In this document: positions 46,510-58,536 of the stretch, one piece after another
How positions within the stretch are numbered: position 1 is the stretch's first letter
Layout of the letters: every line of letters starts with the position of its first letter
DNA from: Otatea glauca
Lineage: Eukaryota; Streptophyta; Magnoliopsida; Poales; Poaceae
DNA: 64,000 bases
NCBI GenBank assembly: GCA_036346275.1
Contig: CM070730.1
Span: 6,820,309-6,884,308, forward strand
Direction: 5' to 3'
Notes under the pieces: generated by a model
Databases searched by the model: none
Seen by the model: the letters and a program-made list of their open reading frames with translations, nothing else
Told to the model about the DNA's origin: nothing
Translations under genes and position numbers: made by a program

Positions 46510-47487
46510 TCATACTAGAGCTTGTGGTTCATGCATGAGAAGAGAAAAGGGAGCTCGGTTGCTTAGCTTGTAGGGGGAGGGGCAGTCATCGGGGTAGGCG
46601 GCAGCATGGGCGTCGGTGGAAGCTGGCTCCCTGCCCCGGTGTCGGCGACGCCTCGGCGGTTGAGGCTGACCACGCAAGGCGCCGGCCAAGCGACGGTGAC
46701 CTAGGAAAAAAAGGGGGGATCTAGTTAGCATCAGTTCAAGAGGAGAAGTAGGAAAGAACAGGGGGAATAACAGAGATAGGAAGGGAAGTGGGGAAGGGAG
46801 CTTACCCCCGGAGCCGTCGGCGGCGTAGGGTGGAGGCAGCGGCGAGCCGGGTGGGCCGAAGGACGGCCGGTGGCGCGCGTGAGAGAGGCGGTGCTCGAAG
46901 CCATGGGGGCTGAGGGCTAGGCGGAAAAGGGGGTGGGAGCAGAAGGAGGAGCCAAGAAGGCAGCGCTCGGGTGTGCCCTCGCGTGGAGGAAGTGAGGCGG
47001 CGACGGCGCGCAGGGAGCGGCGTTTGGCTGCGCAAGAAGCCGGTGGCGGCGTGCGGCGCAGGAGTCGGCGCAGCATCGGGAGAAGCGCAGGTGCAAGAAG
47101 AAGAGGAAGTGAGGGAGGAAGCCGGTGGCGCTCGGGGTAGGAGGGAGAATGGCGGCGGTGGTGAGGCTGGAGGCCAGGAGCCAGTGTCGGCGCGAGGTGG
47201 AAAACCGAGGGGCAGCGGCGGCCGGTGTGGAGGGCGAAGAGGGCGAGAAGAAGAGTCCGATGCGGCGGCCAGGTTGGGGAAATGAGAAGAGAGAGAGAGG
47301 GGAGGGTTAGGGTTAGGTGCCGGGGTAAAAAAATAGATAAATAAAAAAAATATAAAAAAAACTTAAGATTTATAAATAAATAAATAAATTGATGGAATAA
47401 ATACATGAATGAAATTATAAAATAATATAATGTATGTTTTATCTGAACCAATTTGTGAGAATAAGAAAATAAGTCATGAAAAAACAA
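46510..47487 (-). other. GC-rich block with open frame inside the giant solo LTR
   Basis: Minus-strand open frame of 325 codons, Pro/Leu/Arg-rich, no domain. On that strand CCGGGG|GTAAGCTCC (about 46804) and TTTTTCCTAG|GTCACC (about 46702) look like intron borders. CCTCCCCTCTCTCTCTCTTC at about 47285-47305 looks like a transcript leader. It may be the transcribed leader of the parent element rather than a protein gene. Confidence 0.5.
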
Positions 47488-48668
47488 TAGAAAACTAATC
47501 CAAGATTTATTTCTTGTTTTTATCTTTTCTTTTCCCTAAATTAATCTATAATCCAACTTACGCACAAACATATAAAGGTAAACATGTAAATCATCTCAAA
47601 ATTCAATTGCAGGCACATTAGTAAATTGTTTCGCAAACCGCTCAATAGAGAATATATATATATATATATAAATTAAACCCAAATTAAGAATTCATGAATA
47701 TTGAAATTTTTGTGCTCTCTTTAGGAAATTTCCCCAATAATAATAAAGGGCAGCTAGAGCCACTTCTTGCGATGGACAGCTCTGTGATTACATATTCAAG
47801 CAAGTCGCCCTTCGACCATGTTTTGTGAACTGATTTTTGTGGCTTGGGCTGTTTGAAACTCTTGCATTCACCACAAAAGTTAATTTCTAAAATAAATTAA
47901 ATCACACTAACTGGATCGGCTAGATCCAGTGTTAGAACTATAACCTTGGTGAGGTTATGAAGTAAATGGCGGGTGGAGGAGTTCAGGGTATGAACAACTC
48001 CGATTGGGTTGTTATGGAAGTCAAGGCTCCTCCACATAGGATATCATTTAAGGACAAACCGAACTGGTGCTTACCTCAAAATCGGCGCAAGCAGTGCTGA
48101 CCATAGACCCGGTATGGGACGGGCTGAACTAAGTAACCGACAAGTAGCTGACTTTGCCAAGGTGAGAAAGGTGACTGTGCCAGGAAAGAGCAGTCACCCT
48201 AGGGCGAGACGTCGGGGGAGGAGTCTCGACCTGCGTGCCTTTGGTGAGGCGAGGCGGTATGGCAAAGGTCAGAGTACGGTTGGCCAAACATTCTGTTTCC
48301 TTGGTTTATTAGTGTGCCTAAGGAAGCGCACTGTGACAATAAGCCAAAGTGATGCTATGGGCAAAGCAGTACACCTCTGATCAGAGTCAAATGTGATATC
48401 ACTCCTAGCTTCCGGGTTTTGGAAGTGCGTCGTGTGGGTTTTCCTCTAACACAGGATGTAAGGCCCCACGTTGTTTTGCTGTCAGTAGATTTAAAAGTTA
48501 AAACTTAACACTTTTTAACAAATGGGCAGAAGGGGTACTTTGGATAAAGTACTACTTTGGAGTAGCGGCTCGGTGGCTGAAAAGTATATTTATATACCCA
48601 TGCATAAAGGTTCCGCGGCTTGCTGAGTACTGGTGTACTCAACCTTGCTTTCTCTGTTGTTTTTCAGA

Positions 48669-48801
48669 ACATATTGAGTCCACCCAAACAGATGAAATAG
48701 AAGGCGATTCTCTCGATGACATGAATCTTTATGATGATACTGATGTTGCTGTGGAGGGATATGAATATGAGGGGGTTGACGACCAAGACCTGGCGGAATA
48801 A
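48669..48801 (+). other. Short acidic open frame in the giant solo LTR
   Basis: After a pyrimidine tract and CAG (TTGTTTTTCAG at about 48657-48667), a frame of 44 codons reads HIESTQTDEIEGDSLDDMNL and continues acidic to VDDQDLAE before TAA. It could be a terminal exon of an element-encoded transcript or chance. No domain is known to me. Confidence 0.35.
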
Positions 48802-49199
48802 ATCTACTCTCAGGAGGGAGGCATCTAGAATAATACCGTAATATTAGGCGGGCGGTGCAGAATCACCGTAGCCGGACCTAAGACTGTACTATATGTACAT
48901 TAAGAATAATCCCCAATTACTATTCGGTGGAAATTTCTATTCGTACATGTGTTGTTTTCCTTAGTCTGATCCTGGCGCACTCTGCTCTGTGGTGCTTCCA
49001 CTGGTCCTGGCCTGGTCAGGCAAAGTGGGGGCGTCACAGTTCTCGCTCGGTTTGCTCTGTTTCTTGCACGCGCGAGGCGAGGCGGGGTGGGGCAGATGGC
49101 TACGGTTGCATGCTTATAAGACCACGGCACGTACGTACGTTTCCTTGATTTGCGCACTGTGATGGCGCCATCACAGATTCACGGCTCAAGGCAAACATA

Positions 49200-49556
49200 G
49201 TAAAATTTTCTTTTCTTCTATCCAAATTTTACATAATCTTCTACAGAGATATCAATTTACAATCAATTATCAAATTGTGGTATGATACACTACTACATTC
49301 CTTTTCTTCTGTCCAAATTTTACGTAATCTTCTATAGAGATATCAATTTTCAATCAATTATCAAATCGTGATATGATACACTATTGCTTTCCTTTTCTTC
49401 AATAGAGATATCAATTTCCAATCAATTATCAAATCATGATATGATACACTACTACTTTCCTTTCAAATTTTACGTAATCTTCTATAGAGATATCAATTTT
49501 CAATCAATTATCAAATCGTGATATGATACACTACTACTTTCCTTTCAAATCGTGAA
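49200..49556 (+). repeat. Short tandem array, four units of 67-91 bp
   Basis: Four copies of AGAGATATCAATTT then CAATCAATTATCAAAT, G.TATGATACACTA and CTTTCCTTT at about 49245, 49336, 49403 and 49486. Unit lengths differ because the CCAAATTTTACGTAATCTTC part is lost in one unit. No coding potential. Confidence 0.85.
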
Positions 49557-49592
49557 GAACGGACCACCGCTACCAACTGGTAATTAGAAGTA

Positions 49593-49593
<1 letters not shown>

Positions 49594-49677
<84 letters not shown>
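49594..49677. repeat. (TA)n microsatellite, about 84 bp
   Basis: Uninterrupted TA dinucleotides directly abutting the Micron-like element. The right flank of that element is also TA-rich (50054-50155), with CA and CC interruptions. Confidence 0.95.
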
Positions 49678-49679
<2 letters not shown>

Positions 49680-50053
49680 AAGCCTTTTCTGTACTCTCAG
49701 GAGTACATACTCCCACCTCTAATATACCACTTAAATGAACGTTTTATACACCTTTATCACTTTCGGTATACTCCAATAATAATTCTAATATACTCTAATA
49801 CGACATGGCTGAAAAAATTTCATCAGACCACTTTATTTTTTGCTACATACTCTTTTCCATATGTAAAACGAATATATAAACAAATTATACTATAAATGGC
49901 GGACTTTAATGAAATTTTTCATGGAACTCACTTTGGAGTATCTTATAATTAGTATTAGAGTATACTCAAAAGGATAAAGAGGTATAACAACATCATTTAA
50001 ACGGTATACTAGAGGTGGGAGTACGTACACCCAGGAGTATGCAATCATTTTCC
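49678..50053 (-). mobile_element. Micron-like MITE flanked by TA microsatellites, copy 2
   Basis: This 376-bp copy is in inverted orientation relative to 8154-8530. It starts GGAAGCCTTTTCTGTACTCT and ends GAGTATGCAATCATTTTCC. It lies between an 84-bp TA tract and a TA-rich right flank. Terminal inverted repeats are built from TACTCC/GGAGTA words. Confidence 0.78.
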
Positions 50054-50163
50054 TATATATACCTATATACATATATATACACATATACATATATATATAT
50101 ATACAAATACCTATATATAATAGACATATATATACACATACATATATATATACACGGGGAGAA

Positions 50164-52273
50164 ATCTAGTGTAAACCACTCTTATTGTGAAACCTACGTG
50201 TAGAAATTTTGAAAAATTATCATATCTAGGAGAGGTGAGTTTCTACGATCATGTAAAATTTGAAGAACAAACTCAATATAATTTAAAAGATACGAAAAAC
50301 ACAAATTCAACCTAAATAGCGATTTTTTACTGTTTAGCACTATTTATTTGTTGTTTGTGAAGGACCATGTGAAGGTCTACCCAGATTTGTGATAAGTATT
50401 TGACTAAATTTGAGCTTGATTTGCTCATGTTTGAGTTTGATTTGAAATGCATTTTCAAATAGAAGCAATTTAATGTCTTCTCTGCATTCCCGGAGCTACT
50501 GGGCGAGCAGTAGCACCGGACCAAATGGCCGGTGCAATATTTCTAGAGAGGGTGTATTTTGGGTTTTTGGCCGGGCGGTGCTAACGGGTGAGCAGTAGCA
50601 CCGGTCTTTGGAGCGGTGTGAAAATTCCAGAGAAGGGTTTTCTCTGGTGTTTGCGCAGTGCGGTGCTACTGGCCTGAGAGCGGTAGCACCGGTCACCAAT
50701 CCACCATGGACGGTGCTATCGGCCTAAGGGCGGTAGCACCGGTCAGAATGAACAAAGATGAATTTCAAAGTGTGGACTTTGAGGAATTTCTTGCATATCT
50801 TTGTTGACAATGCTATGTGAGGAGTTTTTTTGTTTTTGATGGTTGCAGGTCGACGATGTTAGATCATGGTGAGGCGAAAGATTACTGGGACTAGGCAAGG
50901 AGAGTCGGAGGTCCAAATGGTCGGGGATCGCCGGAAGATGATCGGAGACGGAGTCGTGGCAAGCCGTGAAGACAAGGAACGGATGGGATGTTAGCTAGGC
51001 GCTGCATGGATCAATGATGACTATTGGATCTTGGTCTAGTTGATAGGTTAGCGGGCCTAGTTAGTATGCTTTGAGAACCGTGCAAGAAAACCCGTTATGT
51101 GTGTGGGTTTTGAGTTAGCCCTTGCATGGCTGAGTGCGTGGATCAATCCTAGCCCTTGATGGAGTGCTCTAGGGTTTAGAGGCTCATCCAAGGGTGGTAG
51201 GTGGCCCAAAAGTTGTATAAATAGGGGTGGATGGGTAGCCTTCCCCCTTGAAAGTTTTGAGGTTTTTTATGCTCCTTTGAGCTTTGACTACATGAATGTA
51301 AGGCTTTGTAACCTCTCCTTCCAGAAATGAAAAGTTTTTCATTTATGTTCTTACTCAATTTCCCTTACGCATTTACATTACGTAATTTAAATTCCGCATT
51401 TACTTTCTTGCAATTTACATTTATGCAATTTGGATTTGCCTCCCCTTCTTCTAATTGCTTACGAATCTTTTACTGAGGTTGATGATTGCTTCTCTCTTTG
51501 AAATTATGTTCCAATCATCTAGGTCATCTATTCATTTTTCTTGCAAGAAGGTGTTCTTGACGTTCTTAAATGCTTGATCTTGTAGATTGTGTTTCCTTAA
51601 GTTTCTTCGTGGTCTTTTACTTGTTAGGACATGTGGGTAGTCATTCAAGATCATTTTGATCATCATAGCCCCACAAGCAAGTCTCGATAGAAGTTCTTTC
51701 GATTTTTGTAGAAACTTAGTGTGTTATTCCTTCCGGGTAAAAAGGTCAGAACTTTGACATCAATCCTTATTATTGAAGGTTGAAATAAATTCATGACATC
51801 CTTAGGATCTCATCTACCAAGTTTTATTGAGTTTGGATCAACGGATCAAAAGATTCATCAATTTTCCTTTTAAACCCGTGCTGAAAACACTGCTCATATG
51901 CCTGTTTTTACTGTACCTACAGTACTCCGGTAGTACCGCTCCACATGGGAGATAGTACCGGCCGAAGGCTGAAATCCTTCCATTTTCATTTGATTGCTAA
52001 GAGTGTTGGCTTGGTTCTTTTGGGTGAAGAATTTCTTTTGTGGTCTCTTTGAGGGATAAAAATTAATTTGGGATCATTCACCTCCCTCTGATCGCCATCT
52101 CGATCTTTCAGTCTGTCTTTTTCATATCTTTCAAATGCGATTGAGTTTGATCTTCAGATTTTATAGGATTATAGAAGCTCATCTTCCCTACGTATTTTAA
52201 TTTTTTGAGAATTTTTTAAAACTTCTACAAGTGGTTTTACTGCATTTACTAGATAAAAGGGTTTACATTGGAT
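50164..52273. mobile_element. Foldback MITE copy 2, split by a solo LTR
   Basis: The left arm (50164 to about 50300: ATCTAGTGTAAACCACTC..., GAGTTTCTACGATCATG) and right arm (52116-52273: ATAGAAGCTCATCTTCCCTA..., GGGTTTACATTGGAT) are inverted complements and match copy 1 at 14073-14974. The centre is occupied by the solo LTR at 50360-52110. The outer ends again lie in TA-rich sequence. Confidence 0.7.
50360..52110 (+). mobile_element. Solo LTR, 1.75 kb, copia-like
   Basis: Starts TGAAGGACCATGTGAAGGTC and ends CGCCATCTCGATCTTTCA. Flanking 5-mers are GTTTG (50355-50359) and GTCTG (52111-52115), one mismatch. A TATA-like TATAAATAGGGG lies at about 51217. The 3' end with TTCACCTCCCTCTGATCGCC resembles the end of long copia (SIRE/Maximus-type) LTRs. 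A GCGGTAGCACCGGT-type motif recurs at about 50510, 50605, 50680 and 50730. No internal coding. Confidence 0.65.
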
Positions 52274-53224
52274 ATATATATAATCATTCCATTGTTTTTA
52301 TACATCAAATCGTTCAGAAACATATAAATATCTTTACTAATATATAAATACGAGTTAGTAACAGTTATCCATCCTTCCTTTCTTCGTCTCTTAAAAAATC
52401 AGTTACCAAGATATGGGTCACGGACTTTGGACCGTGACACGCTCCACTACCAATAGACTGGCAATTGAGTAGTACAAGTAAAAAAAAAACGTCTTGTGCG
52501 TCACTATCCAGCGGATGCACACTTGCAAACAGTGGTCAGGCCGCTTAACTACACACGAATCGATCGCAATATTTGAATAAGGTATTTTTCAAAGGAAAAA
52601 ACATTAGTTGGATAAGGGCGGCGAAAAGGCGTCTATGTAACTAAGGAAAAGCATATGCTTCATTGGCCTGATCCGTTTCTCGCCCCAATTTCGTGTATCG
52701 AAGACCCAATGGCATGCCTACACGTCTGAATCTATACTCTTTTATAATGCACCTAAGTATTCTTTTCTACGTCCACCCTAAATAATACACCCCACTAGAG
52801 ATGGTTCAACTTTCATGCACCCAGCGAAACGTCCCCAGAAACTTGCCTCCATCAAAATTAACCTCTCAGATCTTTCCTCAGCTTTACTCACCCACATCCG
52901 ATGGCCATTATTTAATGTGTCTAACTCATCCCTGTGGCCCACAACAGATCTCCCTTCACCTCCAGCATCATCTCAAAGAAAAGGAAACAAATATCCTGGA
53001 ATTAAAAAAAAGGAAACAAACGTTCTAGAAAAGGAAAAGATCATATATTACGTGCTGGAAAAAGGAAACCGGGAGACAGGATACTATACTAGTTAGTAAA
53101 ACACCTCGATCCAGTGATGATGTAAGCTTGCTCCTTGATTGGCCCGGCCTCTTGTTGCACTACAAGTACCATACAAATATCGTCGTCGATGCGATCATCG
53201 ATCTGCCCTAACATACAGGTTCAC
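52274..53224. other. Intergenic region, no gene recognised
   Basis: Short frames at 52801-53096 share no domain. A purine-rich AAAAGGAAAC patch lies at 52977-53070. Nothing else can be supported. Confidence 0.5.
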
Positions 53225-54145
53225 AATATCGATATAGCTATATTCAAACAATTTTTTTATTTTCGAAAATCGGTAAAAATTGGGTGAAAATCGATAGAAA
53301 TTAAAGAAGTTCAAATTCAAAATTTTTGAACTCGGTAATCAAACAACGGCGAAAAAATATATAAAAAACCGAGCAATTTTAACGATTTTCAACTGGTTTT
53401 ATTTGATTTTTTTTGACCATTTTCAAGCTTCGATTTTCGAGCGATTTTATTTGATTTTCAGCACATCGAAGGGAAATTGAAAAAATCAAGAAAAACTGAA
53501 AAATTGAATAAAAAATCCCAATTAGTCTAAAAACATCTCAAAGAAATTTTAACAATTTTTGAATTCATTTAGTGCTTCTGGAAAATCAAAAATAACAATT
53601 AATGAAAAGAAGCAGAGACACTATCAGATTTTTATTAAAATTTACACGCTTGTCCAAGCTCTTAAATTTTAATTGTACTATAAAGAGTTCCTAAGGATCA
53701 TGTATTAAAATTTTCAAAAATATTAGACTTCATTTAGTGCCCCTAGAAAATAAAAAACATAAGAGCATGTACAAAGACAGTAGTACTCTTAGAATTTTTT
53801 AAAAAATACACTGTATGATCATCGTATGAAAAATTTAAAGAATCGTTAACATTTCCTATGTACCTCACACAAATTTTTTTTAGAAATATTAGACTTCATG
53901 TAGTACCTCTAGAAAATCAAAAACAAAAAAGTATATACAAAGACAATAGCACTGTCAGAATTTTAAAAAACACACAGATCTTATAATCATTTGAAATTTT
54001 ACAACATCATTAGAATTGCCTCAGTACCTCACACAAAAGTTTTTAAAAATTTTTGATATATTTTTTAAAATTTATATTTGAATTCTATTTAATGGTTTTA
54101 AATGTCGAGCCGGCTTGACACGCTATTGACTGCTAACGGACTACA
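53225..54145. repeat. Dispersed AT-rich GATTTTC repeat, copy 4
   Basis: Aligns with 41340-42110 over most of its length and ends in GTCGAGCCGGCTTGACACG. It is the longest uninterrupted copy. The copia element begins about 20 bp beyond it. Confidence 0.6.
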
Positions 54146-54162
54146 AATATAGCAGTCTTTTT

Positions 54163-54387
54163 TGTTGGGAAACCACGTGGCCCAATAGAAAGCCCACGGT
54201 GGTCCCTCAGCTGAAACCCTAGGTGAGCGCTATAAAAGGAGGAGGGGGTCCCCCCTATGTACAAGTAGTCTGAAAGCAATAAAGAATTCAGTCGTCGCTC
54301 CCATATATTTGTGTCTCTCTCTTTCTGTTCTCCAACTTTAGATCTGTTCAGGAACCCCGGACTATTCGATAGCGAGATTCCTTAACA
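54163..54387 (+). repeat. 5' LTR of the copia element
   Basis: Contains CTATAAAAGGAGG (TATA box, about 54231) and AATAAAGAAT (polyadenylation-like, about 54279). Both are conserved in the partner LTR. Confidence 0.93.
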
Positions 54388-54446
54388 TGTTATCAGCACG
54401 AAGCTCTACCGGAGATCAGAATTGAAAGAAATCGTGTAGCGCCCAA

Positions 54447-57400
54447 ATGGAAGAGATATGCATTGTTGATAGTGGCACAACAAATACCATCTTAAGAGAG
54501 TCTAAATACTTCCAGTCAATCACGAAGAAAGCTGGAAAGATTACTACGATCGCAGGAAGCGACTCATATGTAATCGGCTCAGGAAGAGCCACTATTATAT
54601 TGCCTATGGGTACAACTTTGGTAATCGAAGAAGCCCTTCTGTACCCTGAATCAACGCACACTCTCTTAAGCTTTAAAGACATCCGCGCCAATGGTTTTCA
54701 TGTAGAAACCAATGAAGAAAATAGCAAAGAATATTTGTGCATTGTGAAGCACGCGGTATGTGGAAAAATGGTATTAGAAAAATGTCCCTCATATGAATCT
54801 GGGTTGTACTACACAAATATTCATGCACCCGAAGTGTATACTTCCTTGAAGACTGTTTTTAGAAGCTCTGAGTTATTTTCTTTATGGCATGGTAGATTAG
54901 GCCATCCTGGTCTTAGAATGATGAGAAATATAGTGAACAACTCACAAGGTCATGGTATTAATGTTAAAAAATTTTCGAATCATGAAGATTTTGTGTGCCC
55001 TGCATGTGCCACCGGGAAATTAATAACTAGACCCTCTGTCATGAAAGTGCAAAGTGAAATTCCTGCATTCCTGGAACGCATCCAAGGGGATATTTGCGGC
55101 CCGATTCAGCCCCTATCAGGACCGTTTCGATACTTTATAGTGCTCATTGATGCTTCCTCGAAATGGTCGCATGTATGCTTATTGTCAACAAGAAACCATG
55201 CTTTTGCAAAGCTGATCTCGCAGATCATAAGAATTAAGAATGCTTTCCCTGATCATCGTGTGAAGTCCATTAGAATGGACAATGCCGGAGAATTTACTTC
55301 AAAGGCATTTGACGATTATTGCTGCGGCAACGAGGATATCGATTGAGCACTCCACCGCACGCCCATACGCAGAATGGACTAGCGAAGCACTAATAAAGAG
55401 GATTAAGTTCATTGCGGATCGCTTTGCGAGTTGTAACTTGCCCAATACTTGTTGGGGACACGCATCCTGCAAGCGCAGCTCTTATCAATTTCGCATCGTC
55501 GGCCTACAACATCCATTCTCCTATGCGGCTTGTGCGGGATCATCTGAAGATCTCCCATCTTAGAAAATTTGGGTGTATGGTATATGTACCTATACCACCC
55601 TCGTGACCGCAATGGGCCCTCTTCGCAAGTCTGGGATATACGTTGGTTATGTGAGTGCATCCATAATCAGGTATTTGGAACCCATGACTGGAGACTTGCA
55701 TACAGCCCGATTTGCTGATTGCATTTTTGACGAGGATCGTTTTCCGTCATTAGGGGGAGGAAATCAACCTTTGGATGAAAAATGCCGGGAAATCATATGG
55801 CATTCCACTGGGATCCCCGCACATGACCCCCGCACTAATGAAGCAAATCAAGAAGTCCAGAAGATAATTGATTTGCAGAATTTAGCAAATGAACTGCCTG
55901 ATCATTTTTGTGATCTGAAGGGCGTGGTTAAGTCGCATGTACCTGCAAGGAATGCACCAGAGAGGGTGGAAATACCAAAGAAAATAGAAGGTATCTCTCA
56001 ACCTGTTCAGAGGCCTCAAAGAAAAAGAGCAGAAAATCTGGCTCCTCAAACCCAAAGTACCCGGAGACGTCTGAAGAAAACTGGGCGAGAGGACTTACCA
56101 CAACCAATCATGAAAATGCCCCAAGGAAAGAAGGGGAGCCAATTGAGACCTGGCACTGGAAAGAAGCCAACAGGAAAGACAATTCTAGACTTGAACCTTC
56201 CACTGCAGGAAGCCGCCGGAAATAATGTGTGCGCACACATAGGCGATGAAAAGCTAAAGGAACTTGCTCCTGCGATAGGGAATAGCAGTGAAGAGCAAGT
56301 AGAAGTGCATGAAGCACCCCATGAAGAAATGGCCATAAACTTTGTAATAACAGGAGAATCCTTGAATAGAGCAACAGCCAACGTTGATGCATACTTTGCA
56401 AAGAAGATTGTCTCGATCATTGATCATGATCCCGAGCCTACATCTCAGCAGAGTGCAAGAAAAGGCTAGATTGGGAAGAATGAAAAAAGACAATCACTGT
56501 AGAGTTAGTCTCTCTGAACAAGAGAGAGGTGTTTAGGCCCGTATGCCGCACACCTCCCCATATAAACCCTGTAGATCACAAATGGGCCTTTGTTCGGAAG
56601 AGGAATGAAAACAACGAAGTTGTAAGGTACAAGGCAAGGCTTATAGCTCAAGGTTTCACTCAACATCCTAGAGTTAATTATGAAGAAACCTATTCTCCGG
56701 TCATGGGAGGAATTACCTTTAGATATTTGATCTCAATGGCAGTCAACTTGAAGTTGAGAATGAAGCTAATGGATGTTGTCACAGCATATTTGTATGGAAA
56801 CTTGGATTCGGAGATATACATGAAAGTACCGGAAGGAATCCCTATCCCGAACCAAGACGGAGCAAATAGAAACCTATACAGTGTGAAATTGGAGAAATCA
56901 CTGTATGGGCTAAAGCGATCGGGAAGAATGTGGTACAATCGCTGAGTGATTTTCTCGCAAGAAAGGCTACACAAACAATAAGATTGTCCATGTGTATTTA
57001 TACAATGATCCCGAATGGATTCTCAGATAATCCCGTCTATGTAGATGACTTGAACATCATTAGGACGGATGAAGAAATTGAAGAAGCATGCTCATACTTG
57101 AAGTCCGAGTTTGAAATGAAGGATTTGGGTAAAACCAAGTTTTGTTTAGGCTTGCGACTTGAACATGTCCAAGGAGGAATCTTGGTACACCAATCAACCT
57201 ACACGCAGAAAGTGTTGGAAAGGTTTGGATTGAAAAGCATATCCTGCAAAGACTCCAATGGTGGAAGGTCACTCCAAGCAGACCTAGACCCATCTGGACC
57301 TAGAGAAGAGGGGAGGAAGTCCTCGGAGCAGAATTCCCATATCTGAGTGCAGTTGGAGCGCTCATGTACCTTGTGAATAGCACTAGGCCGGACATTGCGT

Positions 57401-58065
57401 TCGCTGTGAATTTGCTAGCTCGGTACAGTGCAAAACCCACCAAAAGGCATTGGAAAGGGATCAAGGACATCTTCCGCTACCTCCAAGGAAGCAAAGACCT
57501 CGGTCTGTTTTTCAGAAGAAACAATGAATTGAATTTGGTTGGATACGCCGATGCTGGGTACTTATTAGACCCGCATACTGGCAAATCCCAAACTGACTAT
57601 ATTTTCCTATGTGGAGGAACAGCAATTTCTTGGAAGTCGTCTAAGCAGACTCTTGTCTCGACGTCGACAAACCACTCGGAAATCAGTGCTTTGTATGAAA
57701 CATCTCGTAAATGTGCATGGCTCCGAAGAATGGTTCACCACATCCAAAAGTCATGTGGCTTGAATATTGAGCAAACTCCCACGATAATCTACGAAGATAA
57801 TGCAGCTTGTGTTGCCCAAGCACAGATGGGTTATGTGAAGAGCAATCTCACGAAGCATATCAACCCCAAGTTCTTCTATGCTCATGAATTGCATAAGATG
57901 AACGAGATCAAGATATTGCATACTAAGTCATGTGAAAATCTTGCAGACTTGTTCACTAAATCACTCCCAGCATCTACCTTTGAAAGGTGCGTGAAAAGAA
58001 TTGGGATGATGAGACTTAGAGAAGTGCAGATTTCAGGGGGAGATATTTCACATACTCCCACATAA
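54447..58065 (+). pseudogene. Frameshifted copia pol (protease, integrase, RT, RNase H)
   Basis: The open frames follow one another in order but switch phase several times. 54447-55346 carries a protease-like DSGTT, the pre-integrase HGRLGHPG with CPACATGK, and the start of the integrase core (GDICGPIQPL, MDNAGEF). A frame change follows at about 55330. 55573-56469 holds the integrase tail and linker (FGCMVY just before, then GIYVGYVS). After a stop near 56469, 56529-56945 holds RT (WAFVRKRNENNEVVRYKARL, LMDVVTAYLYG, SLYGLKRSGRMWY). 56930-57346 carries the catalytic YVDD. 57364-58065 is RNase H (STRPDIAFAVN, YADAGYL, SEISALY). With gag absent and multiple frameshifts and stops it is not functional. 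Confidence 0.92.
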
Positions 58066-58312
58066 ATCTCGAAGATGAATTATGAATACCCAACATAAAT
58101 CTCGAAGATTAGCAATTGAAGATCGGGTGGATTGTACTCTTTTTCCTTAGCAAGTTTTTCATGAAGTTTTCTTGCATAAGGTTTTAACGAGGCAATTCGT
58201 GCAACATAGTAAGCGTATGTTATGTACTCTTTCTCTAAGTATTTTTTCCACTGGGTTTTTCTGGAGTTTTAATGAGGCATATGCATCTCGCGGCAAAGGG
58301 CCTAAGGGGGAG

Positions 58313-58536
58313 TGTTGGGAAACCATGTGGCCCAATAGAAAACCAACGGTGATCCCTTAGCTGAAACCCTAGGTGAGCGCTATAAAAGGAGGAGGGGGTC
58401 CCCCTATATACAAGTAGTCTGAAAGCAATAAAGAATTCAGTCGTCGCTCCCATATATTTGTGTCTCCCTCTTTCTGTTCTCCAACTTTAGATCTGTTCGG
58501 GAACCCTGGACTATTCGATAGCGAGGTTCTTTAACA
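58313..58536 (+). repeat. 3' LTR of the copia element
   Basis: Near-identical to 54163-54387, with a few substitutions in the first 60 bp and one C fewer in the GGGTCCCCC run. TATA box and AATAAAG are retained. Confidence 0.93.

Larger units (their letters stand above)
44357..49038. mobile_element. Giant solo LTR, 4.7 kb
   Basis: Starts TGTAAATCCCACCCAAATCT and ends CAAAGTGGGGGCGTCACA. Both sides carry the 5-mer GTTCT (44352-44356 and 49039-49043), an exact target duplication. TG...CA ends, no internal PBS/PPT or pol, and a 5-bp duplication indicate a solo LTR left by recombination. The length fits only gypsy lineages with very long LTRs, such as the Tekay/del type (inference). It contains a (TA)n tract (46116-46155), a GC-rich block with minus-strand open frame and splice signals (46510-47330), and a conserved-looking block at 47930-48900. 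Which strand is sense is not clear. Confidence 0.75.
54163..58536 (+). mobile_element. Ty1-copia retrotransposon lacking gag
   Basis: LTRs of 225 bp (54163-54387) and 224 bp (58313-58536) with ends TGTTGGGAAACCA...TTTAACA and few differences, so the insertion looks fairly young. The flanks are T runs, so the TTTTT target duplication cannot be verified well. TTATCAGCACG follows the left LTR as a primer-site-like sequence. The purine run AAAGGGCCTAAGGGGGAG precedes the right LTR. Pol order PR-INT-RT-RNase H is the copia order. Only 59 bp separate the left LTR from the start of the protease frame, so gag has been deleted. Confidence 0.95.

Noticed and set aside
47300..47318. Telomere-like TTAGGG words (gggttagggttagg)
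   Set aside because: Only two units, inside an LTR and next to AG-rich sequence; not a telomeric tract.
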